Shown in pieces: positions 27,017-36,135 of a stretch of DNA of 64,000 bases (position 1 is the stretch's first letter; every line of letters begins with the position of its first letter). The notes under the pieces are model-generated. The model was not told the DNA's origin. It did not search any database and saw only the letters and a list, made by a program, of their open reading frames with translations. The DNA comes from Mycobacterium xenopi (GTDB lineage Bacteria > Actinomycetota > Actinomycetes > Mycobacteriales > Mycobacteriaceae). The stretch spans positions 868,001-932,000 of the forward strand of contig NZ_AP022314.1 in the NCBI RefSeq assembly GCF_009936235.1. Reading direction: 5' to 3'. The translations under genes were made by a program, and so were the position numbers.

Positions 27017-27874
27017 GTGACCGACGAAGCGTACCGTGACATCCGGACGGTACCGCCCGAGCAACACTGGAAACAATTCGAAAAGTCTTGGCGTGCCTTG
27101 AAAATCTACACCTACCTGGGCAAGACAACACCCTTCCTGGACGCCGGTGTCGAGAAGGAGACGATGCCACTGCGCCACGACATGCGCAACCCCAGCGGCG
27201 GCATCATGGCGGCCCCGTTGACCATTTTGTCGCCCGAGCCCTACTGGCGAGACGACGAATGCGTTCCGGCGCCGGTGACGATGACCTACGATATTCTCGA
27301 CCCTGCCTACGACGTCGGACGCCTTGAGGTGCTTCGCGAGGTCATCAGCGTGGGCCGGCGCATGGGATTCAGCAGGGCCCGTGTCGTCGACGCCGCCGAT
27401 CACACGCGGGTGATCGCTATCTCGACAGGCAGTGGGGTGAGCCTGGGTGACGTACCGCCCGGGTTCTGTCCGGTCGCCAACCCGGTCGCTGGCATCACGG
27501 ATTCGCCGAATCTTCCTCCGCTGCGCGATGTTTTCGGGATTGCCCGGTGCGACGACGGCGCGGTCCAGATCGACAAGGTGACTCCGATGATTGCCTCGCC
27601 GCACTTGGCGCTGCATCAAGGAGCGATAAACATCGCCTTGGAGGCGGCGATGACCGATGAGTTCGAGCGGGTTTTGCAGACTGCCGATCTGCAGGTCGAT
27701 CACTACACGGTGATGTTCGTACGACCCGGTTACGTAGGCCCGTTTGTGGCCACCGCCACGCTGGTCGGTGCGCAGGGGCCGAGGATCGGGGTGGAGGCAA
27801 CGCTGGTCGACGAAGGCTGCGGCGGCCGCGTTGTCGCCACCGCCTCGGCAGGATTCCACAGTCTCGGGCCATAG
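27017..27874 (+). CDS. Hotdog-fold thioesterase-like protein
   Basis: About 285 residues from GTG 27017. The segments MRNPSGGIMAAPLTILSPE and LHQGAINIALEAAMTDEFER resemble the paired hotdog segments of PaaI-like thioesterases, with G-I-M-A in the first and H-Q-G-A in the second; the last strand is YVGPFVATATLVG. It may release CoA from an end product or hydrate a thioester. Last gene of the plus-strand run that starts at 21568. Confidence 0.6.
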   Translation: MTDEAYRDIRTVPPEQHWKQFEKSWRALKIYTYLGKTTPFLDAGVEKETMPLRHDMRNPSGGIMAAPLTILSPEPYWRDDECVPAPVTMTYDILDPAYDVGRLEVLREVISVGRRMGFSRARVVDAADHTRVIAISTGSGVSLGDVPPGFCPVANPVAGITDSPNLPPLRDVFGIARCDDGAVQIDKVTPMIASPHLALHQGAINIALEAAMTDEFERVLQTADLQVDHYTVMFVRPGYVGPFVATATLVGAQGPRIGVEATLVDEGCGGRVVATASAGFHSLGP

Positions 27875-27932
27875 CCACGGGTCATCGGGGGGCGGGCCCA
27901 GCGAAGCTCCACTGTAAGTTGCAGAACCTCGC

Positions 27933-28853
27933 TCAGGTAGCTGGTAGAGCTGGTAGTGGGCCGGCCAAACCCCTTGGCGATGTGCCGTATAGCCAGCTCA
28001 CCGCCTGGCCGATCTCGTAGAACTGCAGGCTCGTACCGGCTTTGGCGTGGTACTGATGCGGGGCTTCGGTAAAGCCTTCGATCCGGATCAGCTTGTGGCC
28101 GTCGATCCTTAAGATCTGTCCGGTAAGCCACGAAGATTCCGGTGACTGCAGCCACGCGACGACGGCAGAGCTGCGGGTTGGGTCCAATGCGGGATCGTTG
28201 GATCGTTCACCGGCGAAGAAGTCTTGGCTGATCCGGGTGACTGCCAGCGGTGAAATCGCGTTGACGGCAACCCCGTAGCGGCGGGTCTCCATGGCGGTGA
28301 CGATGGTGAGGTTGGCGATCGCGGCCTTCGCCGCGCCGTAGGCGCTCTGCCCGACGTTGCCCCACAGTCCCGCTCCGGAGATCGTGTTGACGATGCGTGC
28401 ATCGATCTGGTTGCCTGCCTTGGATTGTGCTCGCCAGTACTCACACGCATGCTTGCTTACCGCGAAGGTGCCTTTGAGATGAACGGCGATTACAGCATCC
28501 CAGTCGGCTTCGGTGGCATTGACCACCGTGGAATCCCGCACGATGCCTGCGTTGTTGACCACGCCGGTGAGGGTGCCGAACGTGTCTACAGCCGTGCTCA
28601 CCATATCGGCGGCGTCGGCCCACACCGACACCGATCCGGTGTGGGCCACCGCTTTGCCTCCGGCTGCTTCGACTTCGGCAACGACTGCGGCCGCCGCTCC
28701 GGCGTCGCCGCCGCTGCCGTCGCGACCCACACCTGGGTCGTTGACGACGACCGCGGCGCCTTGCTCGGCAAGCGCAAGGCAGTGCGCGCGGCCGATACCG
28801 CGGCCACCGCCCGTGACCAGGACGACTCGATCGCTCAGCGGACCTTCAGGCAT
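27933..28853 (-). CDS. SDR oxidoreductase (peroxisomal multifunctional-enzyme type)
   Basis: A 306-residue SDR with the HSD17B4-like pattern VTGGGRGIGRAHCLALAEQG, VVVNDPGVGRDG, NNAGIVRDSTVVNAT, TISGAGLWGNVGQSAYGAAK and a C-terminal extension. This subgroup oxidises 3-hydroxyacyl-CoA. The ATG at 28853 overlaps the end of the CoA-transferase gene by eight bases; the frame upstream of it lies inside that gene. It is the last gene of the minus run 32596-27933. Confidence 0.88.
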   Translation of the reverse strand: MPEGPLSDRVVLVTGGGRGIGRAHCLALAEQGAAVVVNDPGVGRDGSGGDAGAAAAVVAEVEAAGGKAVAHTGSVSVWADAADMVSTAVDTFGTLTGVVNNAGIVRDSTVVNATEADWDAVIAVHLKGTFAVSKHACEYWRAQSKAGNQIDARIVNTISGAGLWGNVGQSAYGAAKAAIANLTIVTAMETRRYGVAVNAISPLAVTRISQDFFAGERSNDPALDPTRSSAVVAWLQSPESSWLTGQILRIDGHKLIRIEGFTEAPHQYHAKAGTSLQFYEIGQAVSWLYGTSPRGLAGPLPALPAT

Positions 28854-30051
28854 CGGTGGCTTGCCCCCAATCGCTGAACAATTCGGTGATGAGTCTGCGA
28901 CGCTGCTGCCAATCCGCACCTCGCAGATCGGCACAACCAGATTCGGTGACGATCAGGTCGACATCGTAGGCGGGTGTCGATGCGGGCCGACTCAGCGCTT
29001 GCACCAGCGGCGAACGCCCCTCGTTGCTGGAGGGAACCGCGATGATGGACAGCCCGCCGCGGCTGCGGGACGCCGCAGCGCAGTAGTCGGGGTGCCCACC
29101 TATGCCCCCGAACACGTTGTCGCCGATGCCTTCAACGTTGATCTGCCCGACGGGGTCGATCTCGATCGCGGTGTTAACTGCGACGAAAGGGTCACCGTTC
29201 GATAGCCGGGTGATGTCGTGGGTGTGTTCGATACCTCGCAGGATCGGCTTGCCGTCGGCCCAGTCGTAGAGGGTTTGGCTGCCTAGCAGATAGCTGGCCG
29301 ACGGTGTCGCGGCCAGCAGACCACGTTTGTCCAGGTCGACCACGGCATCGGTGAGAAGGCCCGTGTCGATGCGCAGCGGTACCGTCGTCCGCGACAGCAG
29401 CGCGGTACCCAGTTGGCCGGGCCCGTACTGTAGCCGCGCCCCCGCGGGAACAAAGCGAAGTACCGCTTCGGCCAGCGCTTCGTAGACGGGTTCGGGTCCC
29501 TTGTACGGCATGCGGAGTGGTCCGTCGCACGTGCGGCCGGCGAGGGTGACCTGATCCGGATTGACCGGGGCTTCGGCGCTGGCGGTGGGGGCGGTGGTGT
29601 CGAGAATCGCCAGCACCGGCACACCGGATTCCACGAGGCCACGCTGCCAGGACACCTCGGTGCCGAAATGCAGCCGTCCGCCGCGCTCGACTAGACGGGT
29701 GATCAGCACGTCTGGCCGAAGGCTGCCGGCCAACAGCGCCGGAATAGCCGACAGCGGGGTCGGAACGAAACGCGCTGGAGGACAACGCAATAGATCGCGA
29801 AGGCCCCATCCGGGCATTAATGCGATCACCTCGGCGAATGCGTCGGGGTCGATGCCGTTTTGTGGGGCCGGCAGCCAGCCCAGGACCAGCCGCACCGTGC
29901 CGATCTGACGAGCCGTGTCCGACAACACCGCGCCGACGGGCTGGCCGTCCTCGAGGGTCCGTAGCGCGCCGACACCATCGCCGAGGGCAATGGTGCCTCC
30001 AGCCGGCAGCAGCGTCCGGAGCGACTCGGAAAGCTCCGAGGTGGTCGTCAA
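28846..30051 (-). CDS. Acetyl-CoA hydrolase/transferase family CoA-transferase
   Basis: A 401-residue protein of the family I CoA-transferase/4-hydroxybutyrate CoA-transferase group. Landmarks are the Gly-rich LPAGGTIALGDGVGALRT at the N-terminus, LQYGPGQLGTALLSRT, INVEGIGDNVFGGIGGHPDY and VTESGCADLRG near the end. It moves CoA between acids through a glutamyl-CoA intermediate. The start is a TTG in TTGA, overlapping the stop of the upstream dehydrogenase, with AAGGAG six bases ahead. Confidence 0.85.
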   Translation of the reverse strand: MTTTSELSESLRTLLPAGGTIALGDGVGALRTLEDGQPVGAVLSDTARQIGTVRLVLGWLPAPQNGIDPDAFAEVIALMPGWGLRDLLRCPPARFVPTPLSAIPALLAGSLRPDVLITRLVERGGRLHFGTEVSWQRGLVESGVPVLAILDTTAPTASAEAPVNPDQVTLAGRTCDGPLRMPYKGPEPVYEALAEAVLRFVPAGARLQYGPGQLGTALLSRTTVPLRIDTGLLTDAVVDLDKRGLLAATPSASYLLGSQTLYDWADGKPILRGIEHTHDITRLSNGDPFVAVNTAIEIDPVGQINVEGIGDNVFGGIGGHPDYCAAASRSRGGLSIIAVPSSNEGRSPLVQALSRPASTPAYDVDLIVTESGCADLRGADWQQRRRLITELFSDWGQATDA

Positions 30052-31196
30052 TGCGGCTCCTTCGGGAGCCCCAGCACCCGCTCACCAAGGATGTTGCGCT
30101 GGATTTCGCTGGTGCCGCCGAGGATCGTTTGGGCTCGGCCGACCAGCATCGCATGCACCAGGTCGTCATCTTCGGGGTTTACACAGGCGTCGGCGCCTAG
30201 CACGTCGGTGGCCATATCGGCGAGGTCGCGGTCGGTTTCCGAACTCATCAGCTTGAGCACGGAGAAGGCCGGTGAGGTGAGGTCTCCGTCCCTGACTGCC
30301 CGCTCCCAGGTGAAGCGCAGCAGCCAGATTCGAGCCCACAGTTTGGTGAGTGACCGGGCAACCACTGGATCGAGGTTGTCGTGGTCGCGCGCCGCCTGCA
30401 CCATCCGCTCGTGCAGCTTGAACATGCCCACCGCGTTGGCGCCGATGGTCAGCCGCTCGCGTCCCAGAGTTACCAGCGCGATGCCCCAACCCTGGCCGAC
30501 CTCGCCGATTAGCGCGTCATCGGCAAGTTCGACTCCGTCGAGGAAGACCTCGTTGAATTTGCTTTCGCCGTCGATTTGTGTGAGCGCGCGCACGGTGATG
30601 CCGGGGGCGTGCATCGGCACGATGAACATGCTCAGGCCGCGGTGTCGATCGGGGCCGGTGCGGGCCAGCAGGAGCCCGAAGTCAGCCGAGTTCGCCGCCG
30701 AACTCCAGACCTTCTGCCCTTTGATCCGCCAACCGGTGTCGGTCTTCTCCGCACGCGTGCGCACGCCGGCGAGATCCGAGCCGGCGCCGGGTTCGGAAAA
30801 CAGCTGGGTCCAAATGTGATCACCGAGTCGGATGGGTTCGAGGTATCTCGCCTTTTGCTCAGCGGTTCCGAATTTGATGAGGACTGGGCCGACGAGATCG
30901 ACACCGGCGATGGCGAGCTGGCGCGGAACCCCTGCCCGTGCGCATTCCTCGGCAAAGATCGCCTGGTAGGCCACTGACGCATCGGCGCCCCCGTATTCCA
31001 CTGGCCAATGCAGGCAGACGTAGCCGTGCTCGGCTAGGTATTTGTGCCAGGACCGGCCCGGTTCGACGTCGGTTTCCGCCGGAGTCGGCCCGTAGTTACG
31101 CAGCCCGGTGGGTTTGGGAGCGCTTTCCAGGAACGCGCGAATGCGGCATCGGAGGGCCGCGTGATTCTGCGCGTCTTCCGCAGCGTCAGTCGCCAC
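30048..31196 (-). CDS. Acyl-CoA dehydrogenase
   Basis: About 382 residues from GTG 31196 (VATDAAEDAQ); the start at 31235 would sit inside the small upstream gene. Motifs are QLFSEPGAGSDLAGVRTRAE, IKGQKVWSSAANSADFG, ILGGTSEIQRNILGERVLGL. It makes an enoyl-CoA. Its stop is coupled to the CoA-transferase start (TTGA), and it overlaps the 3' end of the 85-residue gene by 11 bases. Confidence 0.9.
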   Translation of the reverse strand: MATDAAEDAQNHAALRCRIRAFLESAPKPTGLRNYGPTPAETDVEPGRSWHKYLAEHGYVCLHWPVEYGGADASVAYQAIFAEECARAGVPRQLAIAGVDLVGPVLIKFGTAEQKARYLEPIRLGDHIWTQLFSEPGAGSDLAGVRTRAEKTDTGWRIKGQKVWSSAANSADFGLLLARTGPDRHRGLSMFIVPMHAPGITVRALTQIDGESKFNEVFLDGVELADDALIGEVGQGWGIALVTLGRERLTIGANAVGMFKLHERMVQAARDHDNLDPVVARSLTKLWARIWLLRFTWERAVRDGDLTSPAFSVLKLMSSETDRDLADMATDVLGADACVNPEDDDLVHAMLVGRAQTILGGTSEIQRNILGERVLGLPKEPH

Positions 31197-31443
31197 CGAC
31201 ACCTCGATTCCCGTCGAGATAGACGTCGTACTCACCGCGAATCGACTCCATTGCGTGCACGCGTCTTGACAGCAGCGTAATTTCCGCCTCGGCGTCTGGG
31301 CTTTCGATCAGAAGCTGATCGAGTCTCGCTCTGGTGCGGCTAATCTCCTCGATCAGTCGTTTCCTTGCCTCGTGTTTGGTCAACAGGTCTTGGTCGGCCC
31401 AGTCGTCGAAGGGTAGCTGCTCGATGCTTGTCCGATCGACCAA
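31186..31443 (-). CDS. Small conserved charged protein (85 aa)
   Basis: The frame between the amidohydrolase and the dehydrogenase encodes about 85 residues starting VDRTSIEQLPFDDWADQDLL and rich in Glu, Arg and Lys (KHEARKRLIEEISRTRARLD), suggesting a helical or short coiled-coil protein. A TTG one base after the amidohydrolase stop is the best start. I do not recognise a named family. Tight packing on both sides and codon-like composition support a real gene; a role with the dehydrogenase or amidohydrolase is only a guess. Confidence 0.6.
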   Translation of the reverse strand: MVDRTSIEQLPFDDWADQDLLTKHEARKRLIEEISRTRARLDQLLIESPDAEAEITLLSRRVHAMESIRGEYDVYLDGNRGVGGD

Positions 31444-31444
31444 T

Positions 31445-32596
31445 TCAGGCCGCCCTCGGGAAGTTGTAGAACTCGCGGGCATTGAGCTCCACCATGCGGT
31501 GCACCTCGTCGTCGGGAACGTTTTTAAACGTCTCGGCCGCGCGTTCACGGCTCTGCGGCCAATACGAGTCGGAGTGCGGGTAGTCGCATTCCCAGGTGAT
31601 CCGGTCGACACCGATGGTGTGGCGCACGTCGACGCCGAAGTCGTCCTCGATGAAGCAGCCGTGGATGTGCTTCTTGAACAAGTAGCTCGGTGGGTGGTCT
31701 TGGTTGATGTTGTTGTAGAAGCGGTGCTTTCTCCACACGCTGTCGGCGCGCTCCAAAATGTAGGGCAGCCAACCGATTCCGCCCTCGGACAGGCCGATTT
31801 TCAGCTTCGGATGCCGGTATAGGGTGTGACTGAACAGCCAGTCGGTCATCGCCGTCATCGACATCGTGCCCATCAGCACGATAAACACCGCAAACGGGGC
31901 GTCCGGCGCGATCGGCGGCGGGAAGCCGCCGGAGCCGAAGTGCTGGGCCAGCACCAGGCCGGTCTCCTCCATCGCCGAAAGCACCGGATCCCAGTGATCG
32001 GAGTGCACCGACGGCAGGCCAAGCTTGTCGGGAAGGTCCGGGAAAGTCACGCACTTGGCGCCCTTTTCGGCAACCCGGTAGATCTCCTTCACGCTGGCGT
32101 CGATGTCCCAGAACGGAATCATCGCAACCGGGATGAACCGGTCGGGGGCGGTGGCTGCCCATTCGTCGAGATGAAAGTCGTTCCAGGCCTGTGAGCACAG
32201 TTTGGCCAGTTCCTTGTCCTCGCCCTCGGCGAAGACCGCGCCGGCGAACCGTGGAAACGACGGAAAGCACGTCATCGCCTGCACCCCGTCGATGTCCATG
32301 TCGGCAACCCGTGCCTTGGGGTCGTAACATCCCGGGATCATGTCGTCGTAGCGCACCGGCTCGATGCCGTACTCCTCGGGCTTTTTGCCGGCCACCGCGT
32401 TCAGCCCGATGTAGGGATAGATGCGGCCCTCGTATTCCCACACTTGGCACATTTGGCCGGTGTCGGGCCGCTCCCATTCGATGATCTTCGGCCCGGCCTC
32501 CAGGTACTTCCTGGGCAGCCGGTCGCTCCACACCTTCGGGTGCTCGATCAGATGGTCATCGACAGAGATCAGCTGCATCCAAGGCTGCAACGGCAT
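31445..32596 (-). CDS. Amidohydrolase family (metal-dependent hydrolase/decarboxylase-like) protein
   Basis: A 383-residue TIM-barrel amidohydrolase of the amidohydrolase_2 group. It begins MPLQPWMQLISVDDHLIEHP, where D-H-L replaces the usual D-x-H metal pair (only the second ligand type is kept), and has ITWECDYPHSDSYWPQSRER near the C-terminus, a metal-ligand region. Homologues include decarboxylases and hydrolases of cyclic acids. It heads the minus run to 27933, so it probably acts on the same substrate series as the dehydrogenase and CoA-transferase. Confidence 0.83.
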   Translation of the reverse strand: MPLQPWMQLISVDDHLIEHPKVWSDRLPRKYLEAGPKIIEWERPDTGQMCQVWEYEGRIYPYIGLNAVAGKKPEEYGIEPVRYDDMIPGCYDPKARVADMDIDGVQAMTCFPSFPRFAGAVFAEGEDKELAKLCSQAWNDFHLDEWAATAPDRFIPVAMIPFWDIDASVKEIYRVAEKGAKCVTFPDLPDKLGLPSVHSDHWDPVLSAMEETGLVLAQHFGSGGFPPPIAPDAPFAVFIVLMGTMSMTAMTDWLFSHTLYRHPKLKIGLSEGGIGWLPYILERADSVWRKHRFYNNINQDHPPSYLFKKHIHGCFIEDDFGVDVRHTIGVDRITWECDYPHSDSYWPQSRERAAETFKNVPDDEVHRMVELNAREFYNFPRAA

Positions 32597-32649
32597 CGGT
32601 GCCTCCTCGCTCGGCCCGTCAAACAGAAAAACATTTAGTTATTTCTGCT

Positions 32650-32661
32650 AAGACTAGTCTT
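32650..32661. promoter_or_regulatory. AAGACTAGTCTT palindrome upstream of the amidohydrolase
   Basis: A perfect 12-bp palindrome 54 bases upstream of the minus-strand amidohydrolase start, in the 94-base gap after the dehydrogenase at 32691. It could be a repressor operator; no cognate regulator is adjacent. Confidence 0.35.
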
Positions 32662-32690
32662 GCCCGTAGAACTCCAGCAAGCGGCTGCGC

Positions 32691-33809
32691 CTACAGCAGC
32701 TTGGCTTCCGCCGCTAGGCGATCCCAGTGCACGCCGGGCCCACCGAAGATGACCTCATCGGTGCGCGCCCGTTTGAGGTACAAGTGCGCCGAGTCTTCCC
32801 AGGTGAAGCCGATGCCACCATGAATTTGCAGGTTGGCATGCGATGCGGCCCGCAATGCCTCGGAGCAGACCGCCTTGGCCATGCTGACGCGCCAGCGCGA
32901 ATCTCCGACCTCGCCGTCCACGGATTGCAGCGCAGCCAGCGATGCCGATCGGGCCCATTCGAGGTCGACGAGCATATCGGCGCACCGGTGCTTGATGGCC
33001 TGGAAGCTGCCGATCGGCCGGCCGAATTGTTCGCGGGTTCGGGCGTAATCGCTCGCTATCTCAAGCACCCGCTCGCACGCCCCGACCTGCTCGGCGGATA
33101 GCACCGCGATGGCCCGGTCGAAGTTGCTCTCGATCACGTCGTCGACCGGGCCGTCACCGCTGAGCCGCACGGCTGCGGCGCCGGCGAACTCGATAGTGGC
33201 CATCGGCCGGGTCCTGTCCAGGACAGGCTCGGGCTCGACGATCACACCGTGGTCGGCGGAATTGACTAGAAAGATCGCGGGTTGCGCGTCGATCGTGGCG
33301 ATGACGACAAGGTCGTCGGCTGCCCCGCCGTGCAGCACGTGGTGTGCTTTGCCGCTCAGCTTCCACCCGTCACCGTCGGCGGTGGCCACGGCTGCGAGGG
33401 CACTGCGGTTCCACGAGCCCGCCCGCTCGGTGAGGATGGCTGTCGCGGTCCGTTCGCCGCTGATGAGCCCGGCCAGCACTTTCCCATCTACGCGAGTGTC
33501 CGCCAGCAGGCCGGTCGCGAGCACCGTTGACGCCAGGAACGGCACTGGGGCCAGGGCCCGGCCGAGTTCATGGGCGACGACGCCCAGGGCGCTCGCCCCG
33601 TAGCCCGCGCCACCCAGGTCTTCCGGCAATGCAATGGCGCCAACACCGACCTGCCGGCACAGCACCTGCCACAGTTCGGTGTCGTAGCCGCCGACCGCCG
33701 AATCGCCGTAGGCGATTGCACGGACCCGCTCTTCGGTGGCCAGCCGTTCGCAGGCTGCGCGGACGGTCTGTCCGAGCTCGCGTGCTTCATCAGCAGTGAG
33801 CCGTGTCAT
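32691..33809 (-). CDS. Acyl-CoA dehydrogenase family protein
   Basis: A 372-residue protein from ATG 33809, which overlaps the stop of the acyl-CoA synthetase (ATGA). It has ALPEDLGGAGYGASALGVVA, ARTREQFGRPIGSFQAIKHR and LQIHGGIGFTWEDSAHLYLK, and ends at VHWDRLAAEAKLL. The SEP-type flavin motif is divergent, as in partner-type subunits. It works with the synthetase and hydrolase encoded just upstream. Confidence 0.85.
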   Translation of the reverse strand: MTRLTADEARELGQTVRAACERLATEERVRAIAYGDSAVGGYDTELWQVLCRQVGVGAIALPEDLGGAGYGASALGVVAHELGRALAPVPFLASTVLATGLLADTRVDGKVLAGLISGERTATAILTERAGSWNRSALAAVATADGDGWKLSGKAHHVLHGGAADDLVVIATIDAQPAIFLVNSADHGVIVEPEPVLDRTRPMATIEFAGAAAVRLSGDGPVDDVIESNFDRAIAVLSAEQVGACERVLEIASDYARTREQFGRPIGSFQAIKHRCADMLVDLEWARSASLAALQSVDGEVGDSRWRVSMAKAVCSEALRAASHANLQIHGGIGFTWEDSAHLYLKRARTDEVIFGGPGVHWDRLAAEAKLL

Positions 33810-35296
33810 CGCGCTACTCCTATCTGCCGGGCCAGGTCGGCCTTCGCGACCTTGCCCAGACCGGTCAGCGGGTACTCGTCGACGATGACCAGCCTTTCCG
33901 GCCACTTCTGCTTCATCAGACCGCGCTCGTCGAGAAAGCTGCACAATTCATCGAGGGTCACGTCGCGGTGGTGCGGCGACCGCCGCACCACCGCGCACAC
34001 CAGCTCGCCGCGCAGCTCGTCGGGCTGGCCGAGCACCACTACATCGTCCACCAGCGGGTGGGCCAGTAGCTCGTTCTCGATCTCGTCGGGTGCGATGTTT
34101 TCGCCCTTGCGGATGATTAGGTCCTTGATCCGCCCGGTTAACACGATGCGACCGTCGGGCCGCAGGTAGCCGCGGTCGCCGGTGCGGAACCAGCCGTCGG
34201 GGGTAAGCGCCCGGCTCCATTGCTCGGTATCGACGTAGCCGGGGGTAACGTTGCCGCCCCGGATCTCGATCTCGTCACGCTCACCGATCCGGACCTCGGC
34301 CGTCGGTATGGGCGAGCCGCAGGAGAAGCTCTGCTGTTCTTCGGTGTCGGTGGCCTTGCTGACGCACACCATTGGTGCCTCAGTCATCCCGTATGCGTGC
34401 ACGATCGGAATGCCGAGATGTTGGCGAACCTGCTTGTGCAACTCGGCTGGGCAGGCGGCGCCACCGCCGATCAGCATCCGCAGCGAGGGCACCACAGGTT
34501 CGCTGCGTCCGCTGCCTAGCTGCGCCGACAGCATCATCTGGTAGAAGGCAGTGCTGGCACCGGTGACCGTGACCCGGTGTTCGGCGAGCAGCCCGGCCAG
34601 GTGCTCAGGCGCGAATTTGGGCATCATCAGTACGGGAAAGTCGGCGAGCAGCGCGCTGGCCAGGTAGACAATGCCGCCGATGTGCGCGATCGGAAAGGCG
34701 ATCGTTCCCAGTTCGTCGCGTTTAGACCCCAGCCCGAGGTGTGCGGTATAGCCGCGGGCGGCGGTCAGCAGCGTCGCGTCTGAGTGTCGCACCGCTTTCG
34801 GGCGGCCGGTGGCCCCAGATGTGAAGTAGATCCAGCGGGTATCGGCGGGCGCGGTCTGGGCGACCAGCTCCGAAGCCGGGCGCGGACCCAACGCCTGTAA
34901 TACGGCGGCGAAATCGGGCGGCAGCTCAACGACGCGGGTGCCCGCAGGGGCGTTGTCGCCGGTCGAGCCGTCGACGATCAACACGTCAGCGCCACAACCG
35001 TCGACGGCCGCTGCTACCTCACGCCGCCGGTAGATGTGGATGATCGGCGCCTGGGTGACGGGCGCGCGGGCCAGTGACAGCATCAGCAGCGCCGCGGAAA
35101 CATGCGAGGGCAGCTGCCAGGCGACCGTCATACCGGGCCGCACGCCGACGTCCCACAGCCAACGGCTAGCGGCCAAGGCCAGGTCGGCGACCTCACCCAC
35201 GGTCAGCGTTGCGGCGGTGATATCGCGCAGCAGCGGCCGATCCGGCCGGGTCGCCGCGGCTTCATCGAGCAGCGACGTAATGGTGCTTGTTGTCAC
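33806..35296 (-). CDS. AMP-dependent acyl-CoA synthetase (FadD-like)
   Basis: A 496-residue ANL-superfamily ligase. The P-loop-like A3 motif is YFTSGATGRPKAVRHSDATL, the A5 region is VHAYGMTEAPMVC, the A7/A8 hinge is GWFRTGDRGYLRPDGRIVLT and the A10 lysine is in LTGLGKVAKAD. It activates a carboxylate through an acyl-AMP to acyl-CoA. It overlaps both neighbours by four bases, so it is tightly coupled with the hydrolase and the dehydrogenase. Confidence 0.92.
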   Translation of the reverse strand: MTTSTITSLLDEAAATRPDRPLLRDITAATLTVGEVADLALAASRWLWDVGVRPGMTVAWQLPSHVSAALLMLSLARAPVTQAPIIHIYRRREVAAAVDGCGADVLIVDGSTGDNAPAGTRVVELPPDFAAVLQALGPRPASELVAQTAPADTRWIYFTSGATGRPKAVRHSDATLLTAARGYTAHLGLGSKRDELGTIAFPIAHIGGIVYLASALLADFPVLMMPKFAPEHLAGLLAEHRVTVTGASTAFYQMMLSAQLGSGRSEPVVPSLRMLIGGGAACPAELHKQVRQHLGIPIVHAYGMTEAPMVCVSKATDTEEQQSFSCGSPIPTAEVRIGERDEIEIRGGNVTPGYVDTEQWSRALTPDGWFRTGDRGYLRPDGRIVLTGRIKDLIIRKGENIAPDEIENELLAHPLVDDVVVLGQPDELRGELVCAVVRRSPHHRDVTLDELCSFLDERGLMKQKWPERLVIVDEYPLTGLGKVAKADLARQIGVAR

Positions 35297-36135
35297 CGGA
35301 CTGCACCTGCCACGAATTCACTGATCGCGCTGGCTGTCTCGGCCGGCTGATCGAGCATCACGTAGGTCGAGCTGTCGTTGATTGTGTGCAACCTGGCATG
35401 CGGAAAGGTCTCGGCCAGTCGGCGGGCGTGGGTCATCGGGAACAGCCGGTCGGAGTCACCCCACAGGATCAGCACCGGCTTGTCCCAGGCCTTCATCGCC
35501 GCTGTCGCGGCCAACGTATAGCGCGGGTCAAGGTCGGCGGTGAGGCGCACCGCCTCCCGGCGAACCACGGCCGAGTCGGCGAAGCCGCCAAAGATTGCCG
35601 ACCAGCGCGCACGGTCGATGCCGTGACGAGTGACTGCCGAGGCGAACAGGGCGAGTCCGGGACCGGTCGCCAGCAGCCGCAACACGCCCGCCCCGAGGGT
35701 TGCACTGAGCCGGCATAGCCGCACCAGCGGCGCGAAACCCGAAGGCGGGAAGTGTCCGAAGCTGTCGCAGTTCGTGAAAACTAGCCGGGCCACACGAGCG
35801 AAGTCCAGCGAGTCGTCGCCCAGCGCGGCTTGCACGATTCCGCCGCCGGTGTCGTTGGCTACCAGTGTCACGTCGGAGAGATCCAGCGCCTCAAGCAGTC
35901 CGAGAATGCGGCGGCCCGCCGCCTCTACACCCAGGTCGACGTTCGGGCCGACCGGTTTGCGTTGCGCGCCGAACGGCCATGTCGGCGCGATACAGCGGTA
36001 CCTGTCGGATAGCCGGTGAGTGACGTCGTCCCACAACGTTCCGGTCACGTAAACACCATGGACGAATACCACCGGCGGTCCCAATCCCGTGTCGCAGTAT
36101 TCGATCTGGGCGCCATCGATGACTGTCTTAGCCAT
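35293..36135 (-). CDS. Alpha/beta hydrolase with Asp at the nucleophile elbow
   Basis: A 280-residue alpha/beta hydrolase. The oxyanion strand is VVFVHGVYVTGTLW; the nucleophile elbow reads VANDTGGG, giving Asp rather than Ser as in haloalkane-dehalogenase-like enzymes. Where the C-terminal catalytic His would lie the sequence is DSSTYVMLDQPAE, with no His. Loss of the His suggests altered or no hydrolase activity. It sits between a broken P450 and the acyl-CoA synthetase, overlapping the latter by four bases. Confidence 0.78.
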   Translation of the reverse strand: MAKTVIDGAQIEYCDTGLGPPVVFVHGVYVTGTLWDDVTHRLSDRYRCIAPTWPFGAQRKPVGPNVDLGVEAAGRRILGLLEALDLSDVTLVANDTGGGIVQAALGDDSLDFARVARLVFTNCDSFGHFPPSGFAPLVRLCRLSATLGAGVLRLLATGPGLALFASAVTRHGIDRARWSAIFGGFADSAVVRREAVRLTADLDPRYTLAATAAMKAWDKPVLILWGDSDRLFPMTHARRLAETFPHARLHTINDSSTYVMLDQPAETASAISEFVAGAVR

